From Vishniacozyma victoriae (taxonomy: Eukaryota > Basidiomycota > Tremellomycetes > Tremellales > Bulleribasidiaceae), in assembly GCA_017654735.1 (NCBI GenBank), contig JADPYG010000088.1:806001-870000 (forward strand): DNA of 64,000 nt. Reading direction: 5' to 3'. Below are positions 30,895-43,700 of this stretch, in pieces. Within the stretch, counting starts at the first letter, position 1. Each line of letters opens with the position of its first letter. Below the pieces are notes generated by a model. That model was not told the origin of the DNA, searched no databases, and worked only from the letters and a program-made list of their open reading frames with translations. The position numbers and the translations under genes were made by a program.

Positions 30895-33673
30895 ATGACG
30901 CATCACCGCAAGATAGACCTGTCAATGTTTAGGGACGATGAAGAAGATGATCTCATCATTGCTCCCAAGGGAAAAGTACCTCATCCTCGATCTACAATTC
31001 ACAGCAACTGACAATACAGCGCCAAGTCGAATTAACAGATCTCAAAAGTCGGACGTTCAACCATGGGAAGTTAGGGAAGACGAAGAAAGATCTAGAGAAG
31101 GAGGCAGAAGAGAAGAAGAGGATTGAAGAGGAAAAGTGTGTCTGTCGTACAACATAGACGGGAATGAGCTGATCTTAAGGGCCCAGGCGCTTGTAATGGC
31201 TGAATATGAGGAAGCGTTCGAAAGGCCTCAATATGGGTTCAACGCTGGCAGGGGGTCTGGATTTGTCCGAGCAGGAGGTCAGTCCACTTCAAAGGTGATG
31301 GCTGATGAGTAGGTGTACCTGTACAGCCTCAAGGTAGACCGTTCAATCCACCCGCTGGACCTTCAAGGGGACCACCAACAGGTCCAGCAGCCATGACTGG
31401 GAATAGAGTACATTCACTCCTTGTGCCATGAGATGGAGCTGAATAGTAGCAAATGCGGAGGGAACCTTCACCGCCTCCCAGTATGCCAAAACCGAGGGGA
31501 AAGAGGCAAATGGATTCATTCTTAGAAGAGATCAAGGGGTAGGTCCACATCCATGACGGGATCTGATGATAGGAATCAACAAACAAGAGAACAGAGATTA
31601 GGGAAAATAGCAAAGCGTACGTTCCCACCGCACGCATGGAAGGCAAGAACTGATAAGCAGATGAGGGATCATCCGTTACTGCTCTCGCAGGTCTGTCGGA
31701 TTGGTGGTCATGTCATTCAGCGGTACTGATCGATTTTTTCAGCTTGGGAGAATTCACAAGGTCGTCCACAATTGAGTGATGCACAGTCTACAAATCTCTT
31801 TATTGTACGTACCCCCTTGTGACTTATTCTGACCACAGACGAATCTACCTCACACGGTGACCGAAGATTCTCTAGGGAAATTCTTTGCGAAATACGGCCC
31901 AATAGGGACTTTGAAGATCATGTGGCGTATGTCCATCTCGTGGGCAATACTGACGATAGCTCGAGGTATCGATTTGGAACATGCGAACAGAAGAGGTCAA
32001 ACTGGCCTAACGGGTTTTGTGGCTTTTATGAAGAGGCCAGCAGCCGAGAGAGCGGTTAATGAACTTGATAATCTAAATTGGGGAGGGAGTGTCATCAGAG
32101 TAGCTTTTGGCAACTCCGTCAGATTACCGGCAAGGCCTATATACGGTATGTCATCCATCCTGGAGGCGGCTGATGTTAGATCTCGGAAACGACCGAAGAA
32201 GTAGATCACCGTCACCAAAACGAGGTGCTAGGAGAGACGAAGTCAAGTCTGTGAAAAGATCTCGATCACGCTCATTATCACCCCCAAGACAGTCTGCTGC
32301 GAAAGATCGATGGTTAGCGAAGATAGCTCCTGATCAGGAAGATTTCGTGAGATCAGTTGCTCGGACTGTTAAAGATCATGGGGAGAGGTATGAGGAGAAT
32401 TTGAAGGCGAATCAGAGATCGAATCCGGATTATGCGTTCTTGTTTGATGATAATGTAGGTCTAGCTCCGGGCATGGGTGATGCTGATGGATAGACTCCTG
32501 GCCACCACATCTACAAGCTTGCTCTGAACAGACGGCACCGAGTTCCAACTCCCCCACCAGAGGAATTTGATGATGAGGTGCGTCACCCAATTCCATATAG
32601 ATACTGATCTCAGGGCTACGCCTCCATCTACTCTTCTGACTCGGCTGAAGATTCAGAAAGGGAACGTGTATCTAAAGGCAGGATCGGGAAGATGGCGCGT
32701 AAGAGGTTCGAGTCGACTTTACGTTCCATGTCTGGTAAAAGGGTCGAAATAGCTCGTGCTATGGAATTTGCTTTGAAACGAGCAGAAGCCGCTGACGAGG
32801 TACGTCCCCGACTCTTTTGTACTGGTGATCTCGAGGAAGGATGAGCTGATATCAGGTGGCGGAACTAGTATGCCAAAGTCTACAACTTGACAATACCCCC
32901 GTACCCCGTAAAATCGCCCGACTCCATCTCGTTTCCGATATTCTCCACAACTCAGCCTCGCCTCTTCCAAACGTCTGGAAATACCGCTTGGCATTTGAAA
33001 AACGCTTACCGGCCGTCTTTTCACATCTCAATGTAGTTTGTCAATCCCTTGATGCTTATTCTGGGAAAATCAGTGCGGATGTATTTAGGAGTCAGGTACA
33101 TGCTGTACTTGATGTTTGGGATCGATGGTACGTTTACCTTTTGGGTGAGAACGTAGCTGATATGATAGGATCGTATATACGCAGGATGTAGCGGGTGATT
33201 TCAGGGCTAGATTGGACGGTCGAGCTCAGCCGACAGGAGGCGAGCGGGAAGTAGACGAGGAGGGACCAAGGCGCGAGGAGACGGATGAGATGGCGGGGTT
33301 CAAGGCTTCTGGATTTAAATCTTCCGGATTTAAGTCGTCCTTCAAGCCCGCTGCTCCTGTACCTACGGAGCTTGAGGATATAGATGGTGAGGAGATTGGG
33401 GATGATGTGGATGGTGCGCCTCTGGATGATGTGGATGGTGCACCCTTGGACGATGTCGACGGTGAAGAGCTGGACGTCGATGTTGATGGTGCGCCTTTAG
33501 ACGATGTGGATGGCGCGCCATTAGACGACTTAGATGGGGAGGAACTGGAGATGGATCTGGACGGTGAATCACTGGAAGAGGTCCCAGTGGGCACTACAGG
33601 CCACTTCATGGGAGAAAATGCGGATGATGTTAACGGTGCACCCATGCCTGGATCTGACGAGGAGACCCTCTAG
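30895..33673 (+). CDS. U2 snRNP-associated SURP protein (U2SURP/SR140)
   Basis: Fifteen exons: 30895-30975, 31020-31135, 31180-31277, 31313-31407, 31450-31538, 31573-31616, 31661-31690, 31743-31804, 31839-31926, 31960-32145, 32180-32454, 32494-32577, 32614-32799, 32856-33127, 33169-33673; 736 residues. In order: KRQMDSFLEEIK; an RRM from about 200 (NLFITNLPHTVTEDSLGKFF ... GFVAFMKRPAAERAV); an SR stretch (RRSRSPSPKRG); a SURP module (DFVRSVARTVKDHGERYEEN ... PDYAFLF); and a CID-like region (AELVCQSLQLDN ... HLVSDILHN). The C terminus holds repeats of DVDGAPLDD, also known in animal SR140. The protein works with the U2 snRNP in branch-site recognition. Six introns are 36 nt or shorter. Confidence 0.95.
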
Positions 33674-33710
33674 ATCTGGTACAACATATCATGCATATAC
33701 TCTCAACAGA

Positions 33711-35308
33711 TCATATACGCTCCGGCTCTGCCAACTTAGCATCAACGATCCCACTCCACATCTTTTCATTTATCTTGACCGCCCTCTCGAGATTAGCTTT
33801 CAATTTCTTATTCTCCGCTTCCAATTCTGCCAACCGATCCGCACTCGAGTCCACCGACGTGTTTGTCGTGACGACTGCCTTTTGGTTCCTGGCTGGCGGA
33901 CGCAATGCCTCGAGCCTGCTTGATCCACTCTGACCTAGGACTAGGGTACATTCTTGTACTTCCCTTGCTATCCTTCCTGCCCTCATTCGTTCAAGGGCTT
34001 TGATCTCCATGATAGGCCATCCATCTTTCTTACCGCCTGTGGTACCGATTAAATCGGGTGGGCGGAGGAGTGTGGAAATATGTGTGATGGGCGATTGGTG
34101 GGATGAGAGGGTTCGAAGGTGTTGATGCGAGGGAAGGGAGTAGATGTGGATTTCACCAGAATGTGTTCCGAGTAGTAGGTGTGTAGTAGATTGGGAGAGG
34201 GTCATGCTCGTGATTGGTGATCTACAATTAGCTCCATTCGGTCTAGAGAATTGAGCGGCTTACTTGAGTGAGATAACATGACCAGACAGCTTTATGGGTG
34301 GAGCACCCTGCCCACCACCTCCTATAGCTTCGACATCACCTCTTGAGCCCAATTCTGCCCGACGCTTGAATAAGGGGACATGATAGACGTCTCCACCTGT
34401 TGTCGCGACGTAGAAGAATCGTTCGGAGGGGTCTACTGAAATTGTATTAGGTACGACTGAGGGAGGGAATGTGAATGTTGCTAGTAAGTCGAATGGGGGA
34501 TGTAGGGCCCACATCTGCTTATGAGCTTCTTGAGGTCTTGACAGATTCGGTTGAATAAGGGATGACATACCTTTACAGTTCCATCATCGGATGTTGTCCA
34601 ACAACGTCCACCATGACTACCCGCCGTTTTACCTATAGCAACATTCCTGATACCCAGTGTGTGATCCTTCAATGTCCCATAGGGTTTTCCAAGAGCTCCA
34701 GCATCATCCTCATCGACCAATCTGGAGACTAGGAAGACATGTACAGAAGCATCTTGAGATGCTGAGAGTAATAACCTCGAGTCCGCTGTAAATGTCAGAG
34801 AAGATATTGAGCGGTAGTGTGCCGTGAATGAGGCGTGTAATAGACCTGACGAAAGCTGGTTGTCAGTCATGATCTAATCATATAAAATGCAAGCTTACCT
34901 CCCAGAGGTAGACTTGACCATTTGGCGAACCTCCTGCTGCCCATGCACTATTTGGCGAGACGGCGAAACAAGATAATTTCTCAGGTAAATGTAATTTCAA
35001 GTGCATTTGATCCTAAACATCAGCTTATCGTTCTGTATATCAAAGAAGCGACTTACTTTCTGCCAGGCCCAGACATTCACAATAGCTTTTCCCTCTTGTA
35101 CCGCAAAGATCCCTCCTCCAGTCCCATTCTGAGTTCCTACGTGTGCTAGAGCATTCGGGACCGAGGTTGAAGTTTTGAAAGCGTGGACTGTTGCGTTTGA
35201 GAGTAAATCGTGGATCTGGATTGAAGGAACGTATGCTCTTCCTAGATTCGATGAGGACGTTGCTTCTGCCGAGCATGCACTCAGGATAAGCTCTTGTGGA
35301 GGTGCCAT
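33711..35308 (-). CDS. IPI3: WD40 pre-60S ribosome factor Ipi3 (WDR18)
   Basis: Exons 35308-35057, 35012-34899, 34855-34571, 34514-34264 and 34221-33711 give 470 residues. WD repeats are visible: AVSPNSAWAAGGSPNGQVYLW, SISSLTFTADSRLLLSASQD, and MTLSQSTTHLLLGTHSGEIH. A C-terminal coiled coil (LAELEAENKKLKANLERAV) ends the protein. MAPPQELILSAC at the start, the HFTAHY-type central block and the coiled-coil end match Ipi3/WDR18, the propeller of the Rix1-Ipi3-Ipi1 complex that acts with Rea1 on pre-60S particles and in pre-replication complexes. It is convergent with U2SURP, with 37 bp between stop codons. Confidence 0.85.
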
Positions 35309-35415
35309 GATATGATGTGAGGTATAGGGTGTAGGTGAACAGGATGGACACGGTTAATTAACAACTTTTGGCCGGAGATTGAGTTGATCTCCGTCGATTA
35401 CCTACACCATGGACA

Positions 35416-38400
35416 ATGCACAATCCACGACCGACCTCACCTACTCAACCACCTCAACAACGCAACGCCATGGCTCGCGCTCCTTCTTATAGTATGGGGA
35501 AGGCCCGGAACGTCCCTTCGCCATATACCAGGGAATCAAGACCATCAGCATTCGATAGGTTTCCGGGTAAAGCTCGTAATGACTGGATAAACGAAATGAG
35601 GGCCAAGATTGATGGTACCCTAAATCCACCTTCACCGCCTGGACCATCAAGGTCGCCATCGCCACTGGAAGAAGATGGAATAGAGTTAGGAGTAGCTCAG
35701 TCTGAAGAGGATTTGGAGCTGAGTGATGATGGCGAGGAAGATGAATTAGAGGAGGAGGATGAGGGGTATGTCTCTGGAGATCAAGAGGGGGATGGGAGTT
35801 ACGACGAAGACGACAATCAGGAGGAACTAGAGGATGAGAATCCACTAGGATTGGGGAGTCAGCTGGTAGGCCAACAATCAGAAGATGGGTTCTACGAGGA
35901 TGAAGAAGAGGATGAGGGGATTGAGGATGAGGATGAAGAAGATTCACTTCAACCACAACTCGTATTCCCTACTCGACAGAACCTGGAAGACGAGGACCCA
36001 CATGATATCGACCCTCAACTTGTCAATCAGTTCAACGCTGAAGAAGAATTTGGTGAAATTTCCGAAGATCAGGGATCCGAGGAAGACGATGAGATGGAAG
36101 GAGAAGATCAAGAAGCAGAGGAGGATGCCGAGAAAGAAAACAGTATAACGTATATTGGTGATACGGAAGAAGATGAAGTAAGCGACAGCGAGGAGGACGA
36201 AGAGGATGTCAGAGGAGAAGACGAACATACTGAAGATGAAGAGGATTTAGAAGATGAGGAAATTGATGATGATGGTATGGGTGGACCTGATGCTCTCCCG
36301 CTCGAATCAGAAGGATTGGAGAATCAAGGAACCTACGAAGCTGTTGCGCCAATTGGAGTCGAGCATGGACAAGTCATCTACGATTACCGTACGTCCAACG
36401 CCGAGTTGGATTATCTACGAGACACTCAAACGGGATTGGAGGTGCCACCGGCATCATATGTGGACCTGGATATAGGGTTTATCAATCCGAATCAACTACC
36501 TACTACCGGTATGCCAGAAGCCTCGGGATCAGGGTCGAATCTCTATCCATCATTACCAGACTTCACCACTACACCAGGATTCACACCCGCCTCTCAAATG
36601 ATCCCACCATGGGAACCATCGCCTCTCGACCCAGCCGCCATTGCAGCCGAAGAAATGGATAACGCCTTAATCGACCCATCACTCCTCCTCGCCGACTTTG
36701 CCCAGAGGGTCGAAGCCCAAGTGTCTGGTGATTTGGGTAGTACTACCGAAGCGCAAAACACCGAGGAAATGACAGCTTTGGCAGATGCCGTCATGGGTCA
36801 GTATAATGATACCCCAGATCAGATACTGGGTACAGATTCTACTCCACACCTCGAGGATGTTGAGGTCGTTCAGTTTGGAATGGGCGAGGCGGAGAATGAG
36901 GGGTATGAGGAAGATGATGGCAGTCGAGCTACGTCTGAAGAGGTTGATGCGCAGGGACCATCTCAAGGTACGTCGAGTCGAGAGATGAGAGATGAGAGCT
37001 GACAAACTAGGCTCTGAATTAGCAGACGGAGCAGTATCAAGCGGCGATGAAGAGGAAGATGGCAGTGATGGGGAATCTGGATCTGACTCTCGTGATGGCA
37101 AGTCCGATCGCCACTGCTGCTGAATAAAACTGACCCTTCAGAATCTTCATCAGCAGCCGCATCTCCAGCAGTTAACAACACACGCGACGACCCCATTGAA
37201 ATTCTCAGCTCTGACGAAGAGGAGGTCGATCAACAACAATTCGATGACAAGGAAGATGAGGACGATGAGGAAGAATCGGAAGACGAGGAAGAAGAAGAAG
37301 AAGAGGAGGTCGAGCCAGCACGTCCAGCAGGCTTACATACCCACTTCGACCACGACATGAAGGATATCCTTACTCCACCTCGTTCTGCTAGTCGATCTCG
37401 ATCTGGACGTACCCCCGCGATGAGTCAGCCAGAATCGCCCACTGTCAGGCTGGCTGACCCTGTTGCTGTACCCGAGGTCAATTCTGAAGACGTCGAGCCT
37501 GTGGGCAACGAGGAGGCTGAAGAAACACAAGAAAGGATAGAAGAGGACGAGGGAGCTGAGCAGGATCTGCAGGGCGGATATCCATTCTCTCCGATGGCTG
37601 CCATTGATTCAGACCTACCAACCACCGGGGAAGATCTCCCCGAACCTCAAGTCCCAGTCGAATCTACAACTCAAGCACCCGAGGAAGTCGTCATGGAAAC
37701 TACGGAAGAGGTAGAAGTGGAACAGCCATACGAACCCGAGATTGAAGAACCTATATCGCGCGGTCCTTCTGTCCCACTCGTGACTCCCGCTGTGGAATTA
37801 CCATTGGATACCATCTTCCCCAACATTCCCGAAGCTGGGCTGGAAGCTATCATGCGTGTCTTCGAGCAGCCTGATGTCATTGAGGAGGCCGTCGAGGTGG
37901 AAGGGGACGGTATGGAGCTTGAAGGGGATGTTCAGGTCGAAGTAACTGAATTGGAGGACGAGTCCGAGGTCGTGGAGGATGAGCCTGAGGTCATGGAGGA
38001 TGAGCCTGAGTTCACGGGACCAGAGGAAACGTTCATCGATGTTGTTGCCGAGACTGCCTCTGCAGAATCTAGTACCTCAGAGGTTCAGGGAGAAGTCGAG
38101 GGCTCGGAAGCTACTCCATCTCCTCTTGAACAGACACCTATACCAGTTTCCGCGACCGACTACGCTACGATCGAAACCAATACCCAAGCTCTTCCAGACC
38201 CACATGACCCACCAGTCGAGACGGACCTGGCGATGCCGGAGGTACCATTCCATCGAAGCCGAACTCCATCTTTGATCGTTGAACCACCCGCAAACCCACC
38301 CAATCCCGATATCGTCGTCGTCGCCCCTGTCGAAGAACCTGTACCCGAGTCGGCGAATGATCTGCCCGACCCACAAGATCCTATTCCCGATACTCATATC

Positions 38401-40581
38401 GTCGCGCCACTCTCACCACATGATATGCGCCCTACACTCGAGAGATCACCTTCTTTATTCGTAAACATTCAAGAGGTTGAGATGATGCTGGACCCAGGGC
38501 CAAACGAGACGAGGGCAGAATCGCCAGTAGAGTTCCCTGCTCACGATCAACCTGCCCCACCTACCGATTTGGAAGCGCCAATCGAGCCTGAAGATCTGGA
38601 ACCAAGGGACGAACCAAGGTCTGTTTCCATGGAGGCCTTGGCTCCTGGTGAGGCACCTTTAGAGGAGATGACTGGTGTTGCAGATGCTCAGGAGGAAGAA
38701 GGGGTGTTGTTCCCCGAATCAGGAGATGCGGCGCCCGATACCCTCATTCCCTCTCCTCTTGATGTTCGACGGGATCTACCACTGGAAACGGACGGATCCG
38801 AGATTGCACCTTCATTGATTGTTGAACCGCCTAGTGCACCTGCGACTGGTCCACCTTCTTTGACTGGTACAGACGGAGAGACCAATCTCCTAGGTGTCCC
38901 AGAGATCATGGTCGACCAAGATGATGAGGAGGATGAGATGGATGTCCCCACTTCATCCAATATCGATATCCCGTCCGCTCCCCTTCGAGCACCTACTCCC
39001 ACAAATGAAGCTGGTCCATCCAGCTTACGAGCCACTACGCCTTCAAACGAAGCTGGACCGTCTGAAATTCAACATATCCGGTTCGCATCCCCACTCAGGC
39101 ATCATCACGGTCACGTACCTCGTCATACGTCCGTTCCTCCACCCGCTACACGAGTCACACGACGACATACCCGTCAGTCTTCCGCTGCTATCGATGCTAT
39201 CTCCCCGCCCGTCACAAGGCAGAATTGCCATTACCGAAAATTGCACATGGCCGAAGGTGATATGTCGGCAACAGTACTCGTACCACAATGTACGTTGACC
39301 GACCACGAGAAGCTGCGAGAAGAACATTCCGAAGATCGTGGCGACGCAACACCCGCCGATGAAGCTGAAGCTCGAGATCAACCAATTTGCGAAGCTACTC
39401 CTCGATTACAAACTGTCTTGACCGCCAAATTACATCGAATAGTGGGATCAGATATATTCGATGAAGCTTCGAAAACGTATCTCCTCAGCGCGAGTGATGC
39501 GGCTCTTCTACCCCATCTCGAGGAGGGCGATGCGAGTGCCAGCACTAGTGCACCTGCTAGTGTATCACCAGTCAAATCAAGGAGGAGGAGTAAACGATTA
39601 TCAGAAGCGCCCTCTGAGACTTCCATTGCCGAAGCACCGACTCAACATAAGAGGAGTGTTTCCGTTGCCCATACCGCATCTACTGTACAGGAAGAGACGG
39701 AAGCCGATACGGAGGAGAGGTACGAATTACGATCAAAAGGCGATGTCCCCGCGCCCAACGACGATGATGAGATTGAAGCAGAAGAGCCTGTCCAGGGCGC
39801 CGATGACACCGAAATCAGAACCGACGATGAAACGACTGTCTCGCCCACCTCTACGGCTCAGCCTACTTCGAAACGATACAGTCTTCGATCTCAGCCCGAA
39901 ATCCAACCTGAGAACGAAACTGCGAGTGACAGTAGAGCTACCACCCCCACTGCCAATGACCTCACTCCAATTCAAACAACGCCAATGACGACCCGCCGAC
40001 GAGCTCGAGAGTCCATGTCCACAGCACCTCGATCCAGCGGCGGACCATCTATCAAACTCGAAGATGAAGTCGAAGCCAAGGATTTGTCAACCCCACGATC
40101 CAAAGGAAAAGGGAAAGGGAAAGGGAAATCAAAGAGTCCCAAGAAAGGAAAACGTGATACCGATCCTAAATACATCTACTCAGGCGATGAGGAAGATACC
40201 GATTCTGACGACGAGACGAAGGAGAAGGAAGTGAAAGAAATAGAAACGGATAGGGAAAGTTCAACAGAGATTATACCCTACCCAAACGCCGGTACACCAT
40301 CATCAGGGACAGGGAGGAAGAAGAGGAAATTGGGATCTTCGTTAGGGAGAATTAATAGTCCCTGGCAACTTGAGCCTGGAACGCAAGATATCGAGTCTGA
40401 GGGAACACCAAGTAGGAAATCTAAAAAGAGGGCTGTGGAGAGTAAAGATGATGAGGATGTTCCTACTCCCGTAGATGTCGGCGGTACGGAAGAGGGAGAG
40501 AAGGTGGATGGAGGAGAGGAGTTACCACCCCTACCCCAACCTAAAGGGTGGATGAGCTATATCTGGCCTTTCAAGCGATAG
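35416..40581 (+). CDS. large acidic intrinsically disordered protein, unknown function
   Basis: Exons 35416-36967, 37011-37097 and 37142-40581 give 1692 residues. Intron 2 begins GCAAGT: the GC donor is the only way to hold frame, so it is a GC-AG intron. No folded domain was recognised. The N-terminal 50 residues are basic/aromatic (MARAPSYSMGKARN, FPGKARNDWINEMR). Long Glu/Asp runs follow. At about 562-570 sits PIEILSSDEEE, which matches a SUMO-interacting motif (hydrophobic core then acid). Further on are SRSRSGRTPAMS, many Pro/Glu repeats with recurring SLIVEPP, RYELRS/RYSLRS boxes, a KGKGKGKGK tract and the end GWMSYIWPFKR. The composition suggests a nuclear scaffold or chromatin-linked protein; this is inference only. 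Confidence 0.8.
37098..37141 (+). other. GC-AG intron
   Basis: The donor reads GATG|GCAAGTCC and the acceptor CCCTTCAG, with a CTGAC branch point 10 nt upstream of it. A GT donor two bases later (GTCCGA) would shift frame to an early stop in the next exon, so the GC donor is the coding-consistent choice. Confidence 0.75.
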
Positions 40582-40769
40582 TCAATTCATACATGGTGAG
40601 ATTGAGTAGCATAATAACGAAATGATGGTACGAGTAGTAGTCATAATGTCAACATATGTAGATATATATTCAAATTCCAATGCAGATAGTGCGCGTTCAC
40701 ATTCATTATTAACAAGATATATAATACAAGATCATCCACACCCAATGTCCATGCCCATTCACCCTGCAA

Positions 40770-43700
40770 CTAAACACGACCAGAAATCTTTCTTGCCTGA
40801 TGATTCGTCAACGCGTCCGACTTCAGCTGAACCTCCTCTCTCCATTGCTTAGCAACGTTCCTACCCATCAGTCTCCCCTTTGACATCGGAGGAACCAACT
40901 CACCTAGCTCTAATGATTGAGACAACAGCCAATCCAACACTCTTCAGTGTCCTCTTGGGGCGCTCGATCGCAGGAACAGGATGACCCATACTGGCAATTG
41001 CCTTCAATGTAGCATGTTCATTCAAACTCATCCCTCCAATCATCAGGAGGAGATATCGTTTTTGTACACATAGACCATTCCTGAATGTGGATTCCCTTGT
41101 GAATTTGGCTTTGAGATATCGGATCTGAGCGGCTAGATCACGGGTTTGAGCTTTGAATCGCATCTTTTGCTCGGCGAGTGCGGTCGATGTATTGTCGCTG
41201 TCTGTCAGCCCCGTTTAGATGACATCAGATGGAACGTACTTCTCATGCAAGTGGGCAATTTGCCAATTCCTCAATTCCGTAGCTCGTCTCACTTGAGTCT
41301 CCAGCTGATCCTTAGCCTGCTGCAGAGCTTCCTTTGCAGACCGGTAATTCCGCTGTAAAACAGCCATATCCTCCTTCAACCTCGCTGAACCACTCTGATC
41401 CGCTTTGAGCAACTTCAATTCCCTTCCGAAAGCTTCACTTTCCACTCGCTGATGTTGTAGATCCGCCTCAAACTCTAGGAGTTCTTTGGTAATACTTGCC
41501 CTTTCTCGTTGTAAGGACGTAACAGTCGATTCGGCATGACGCAGTGAGTCGGCTTTTTCTTTCAGAGTAAGTCGTAAATGGTCTGTTGACATGTTTGCGT
41601 CTCGTAAAGCGGATTGAAGTGTCGTGACTTTATCGTATTGAGCATCCAATTCTTCTTGGATTTCAACACTGCGAGCTTGTCGATTCGCCTGAGCCGATAG
41701 ATCATCGTAAGCGTCCATCTGAGCAGCAAGTTCACGTTCAAGTTGTTGTATTCGGCGAGAAGCTTTTGCTTTGTCCTGTTTGTCAGCTACTACACTCATT
41801 CACAAGGGTCAGCTTACCTCTGTCAAGACTTCAACCTCGAGTTTCATCGATATCAATTGATCTTTTACAGCTTGAATCTCCTCTTCAGTCTCTTCCTCCA
41901 ACCTCGCTAATACCGATTTGAAACTCTCAACTTCAGCAGTGCGCTTCAAGTTGATTTCAGATACAAGATCGTGTAATCGACCATTATCCCTCTGTAGTCG
42001 ACTCCTCTCTGCGGCCAAGTCGGATTTGAGATCTTCCATCTGTTGATTCATCTCTCCAAGAACATTCTCCAGGTGATCCTCGTGGTCACGGCTTGGAGTC
42101 AGCTTCCTTCGCTCTTTGCAGTATAGGTGACTCACTTATCCTCATCCCGCTGAGCAGTGACCAAAGCGATAGAAGCTTTATTCCTCGAAGACAAACCACG
42201 TAACTCATCTTCAAGATCACTTATCCTCTCGTTTGCTTTTGCCAATTTTTCCGCTAGGGACAAAGCGCCAAAGCCGGCACTTTCCAATCGAGAAAAATTG
42301 TTGTCGAGTTGATCATTCGCATTCTTCAGTTCATCCTGTAGGAATTCGAGTTGAGCTTTGAGGATGGGCTCTTGGCTATCGCCAATACTTGATTGCAGCC
42401 ACGAGAGCTAGATGTCAGTCTTGCCTCATTTCCGAGTCGATTGAGACTTACCTCTCCGAGCGGGCCAGGAGTCTTCGGGGTTTTGAGCGAAGCCAAAGCC
42501 TTGTTGACAAATGGCGAGACCTTGAAAGGAGACCCAGCAGCCAACATCGATCCACTGCCCGAATTCTCCCTCGCAGCAAGTCGTTCAGCCAAAGCACCCT
42601 TTTCCCTCTCCAGCGCTTTAATCCTAGCATCCCGCATCTCTATCGTTGACTTCCTATGCGGTGTAGAAGCTAGCTCCTGCTTCAATTTCCCAATCTCTCG
42701 ATGAGCTTCGTCCAATCGATCCTCCATGGCCGCTACGAATGAGTCATTTACCCCAGCTCCATTAGCTGACGAAGTCGATTGTCGAAGAGAATCCATTTCT
42801 CCCTTGTTTCGCAAGGCTTCCAGTTCCGACTCTTTAGCAGCGAGAGCTTCATTGATTTCTTCAATCACCTCGTGTAATCGTTGAATCTCTTGTTCATCTT
42901 GATAACCGGTATTGTTGTCTTCGAGTTCCTGCATTTTTGCCGACAACAATTCAATCTGTTCGTGTTGCTGGTCGAGCTCGGCTTCCTTGTCGGCGTCGAT
43001 CTCTCGAAGTTCGTCCAGATCCGCACGGGCTTGAGCTAGTACCTCCTCGACATGCGCTAGATCCTTAGAAACAGCTTCGAGTTCCTGGGCGGCTTGATCG
43101 GTAGGTGTTGATTCCAATTCTTCAACACGTTGTCGTAGATCCTCCACTTCTCGGACCAAATCATCTCGTTCCTGCTGAACCTGCTCAGAATGTTTTCGGA
43201 GCAGATCAACTTCCGTAGATCTAGCCTCCAATCCCTCCCTCGCTGCTGCCAGCTCACGCTCCAACTCCCCAATCTGCCTTGCCTTCTCCCTCTCCCTCTC
43301 ATCCACATTATCGGACGAAGACAGCTCCTCCAACTTGGACCTGTCCGCTCGTAATCGTTCGACCTCATTCTGAGCGAATTGTAATTGCCCCTCTAGCGAT
43401 TTCACCTGTTCCTCGAAACCAGTACAGATTTCGCCGAATCGCTTGGCGTGTTGTTCAGTCTTTCGAGCGAAATCAGCATGCAAGTCTGCTCGCTCGCGTT
43501 CAGCTTCGTCGAGCTGATCATGTAATTCGTCAATTTTACGCTGAGCATCGTCGGAGGACTTGTTGGAGGGATCTTGGTCGAGTCGTTGTTGCAGTTCATC
43601 GATGATGTTGTCTTTTTCGGCAAGGTTGTCCTCGAGTCCCTCGAGCTTGTCGGCCATTTCTTGTAGGATGGCGGTATGATTATGTTCTCCATCCAGAGGA

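Noticed and set aside
35441..40175. Numerous long frames opposite the acidic protein gene
   Set aside because: Acidic codons (GAG/GAA/GAT) read in reverse give stop-poor Ser/Leu/Ile-rich frames; these are shadows of the real gene.
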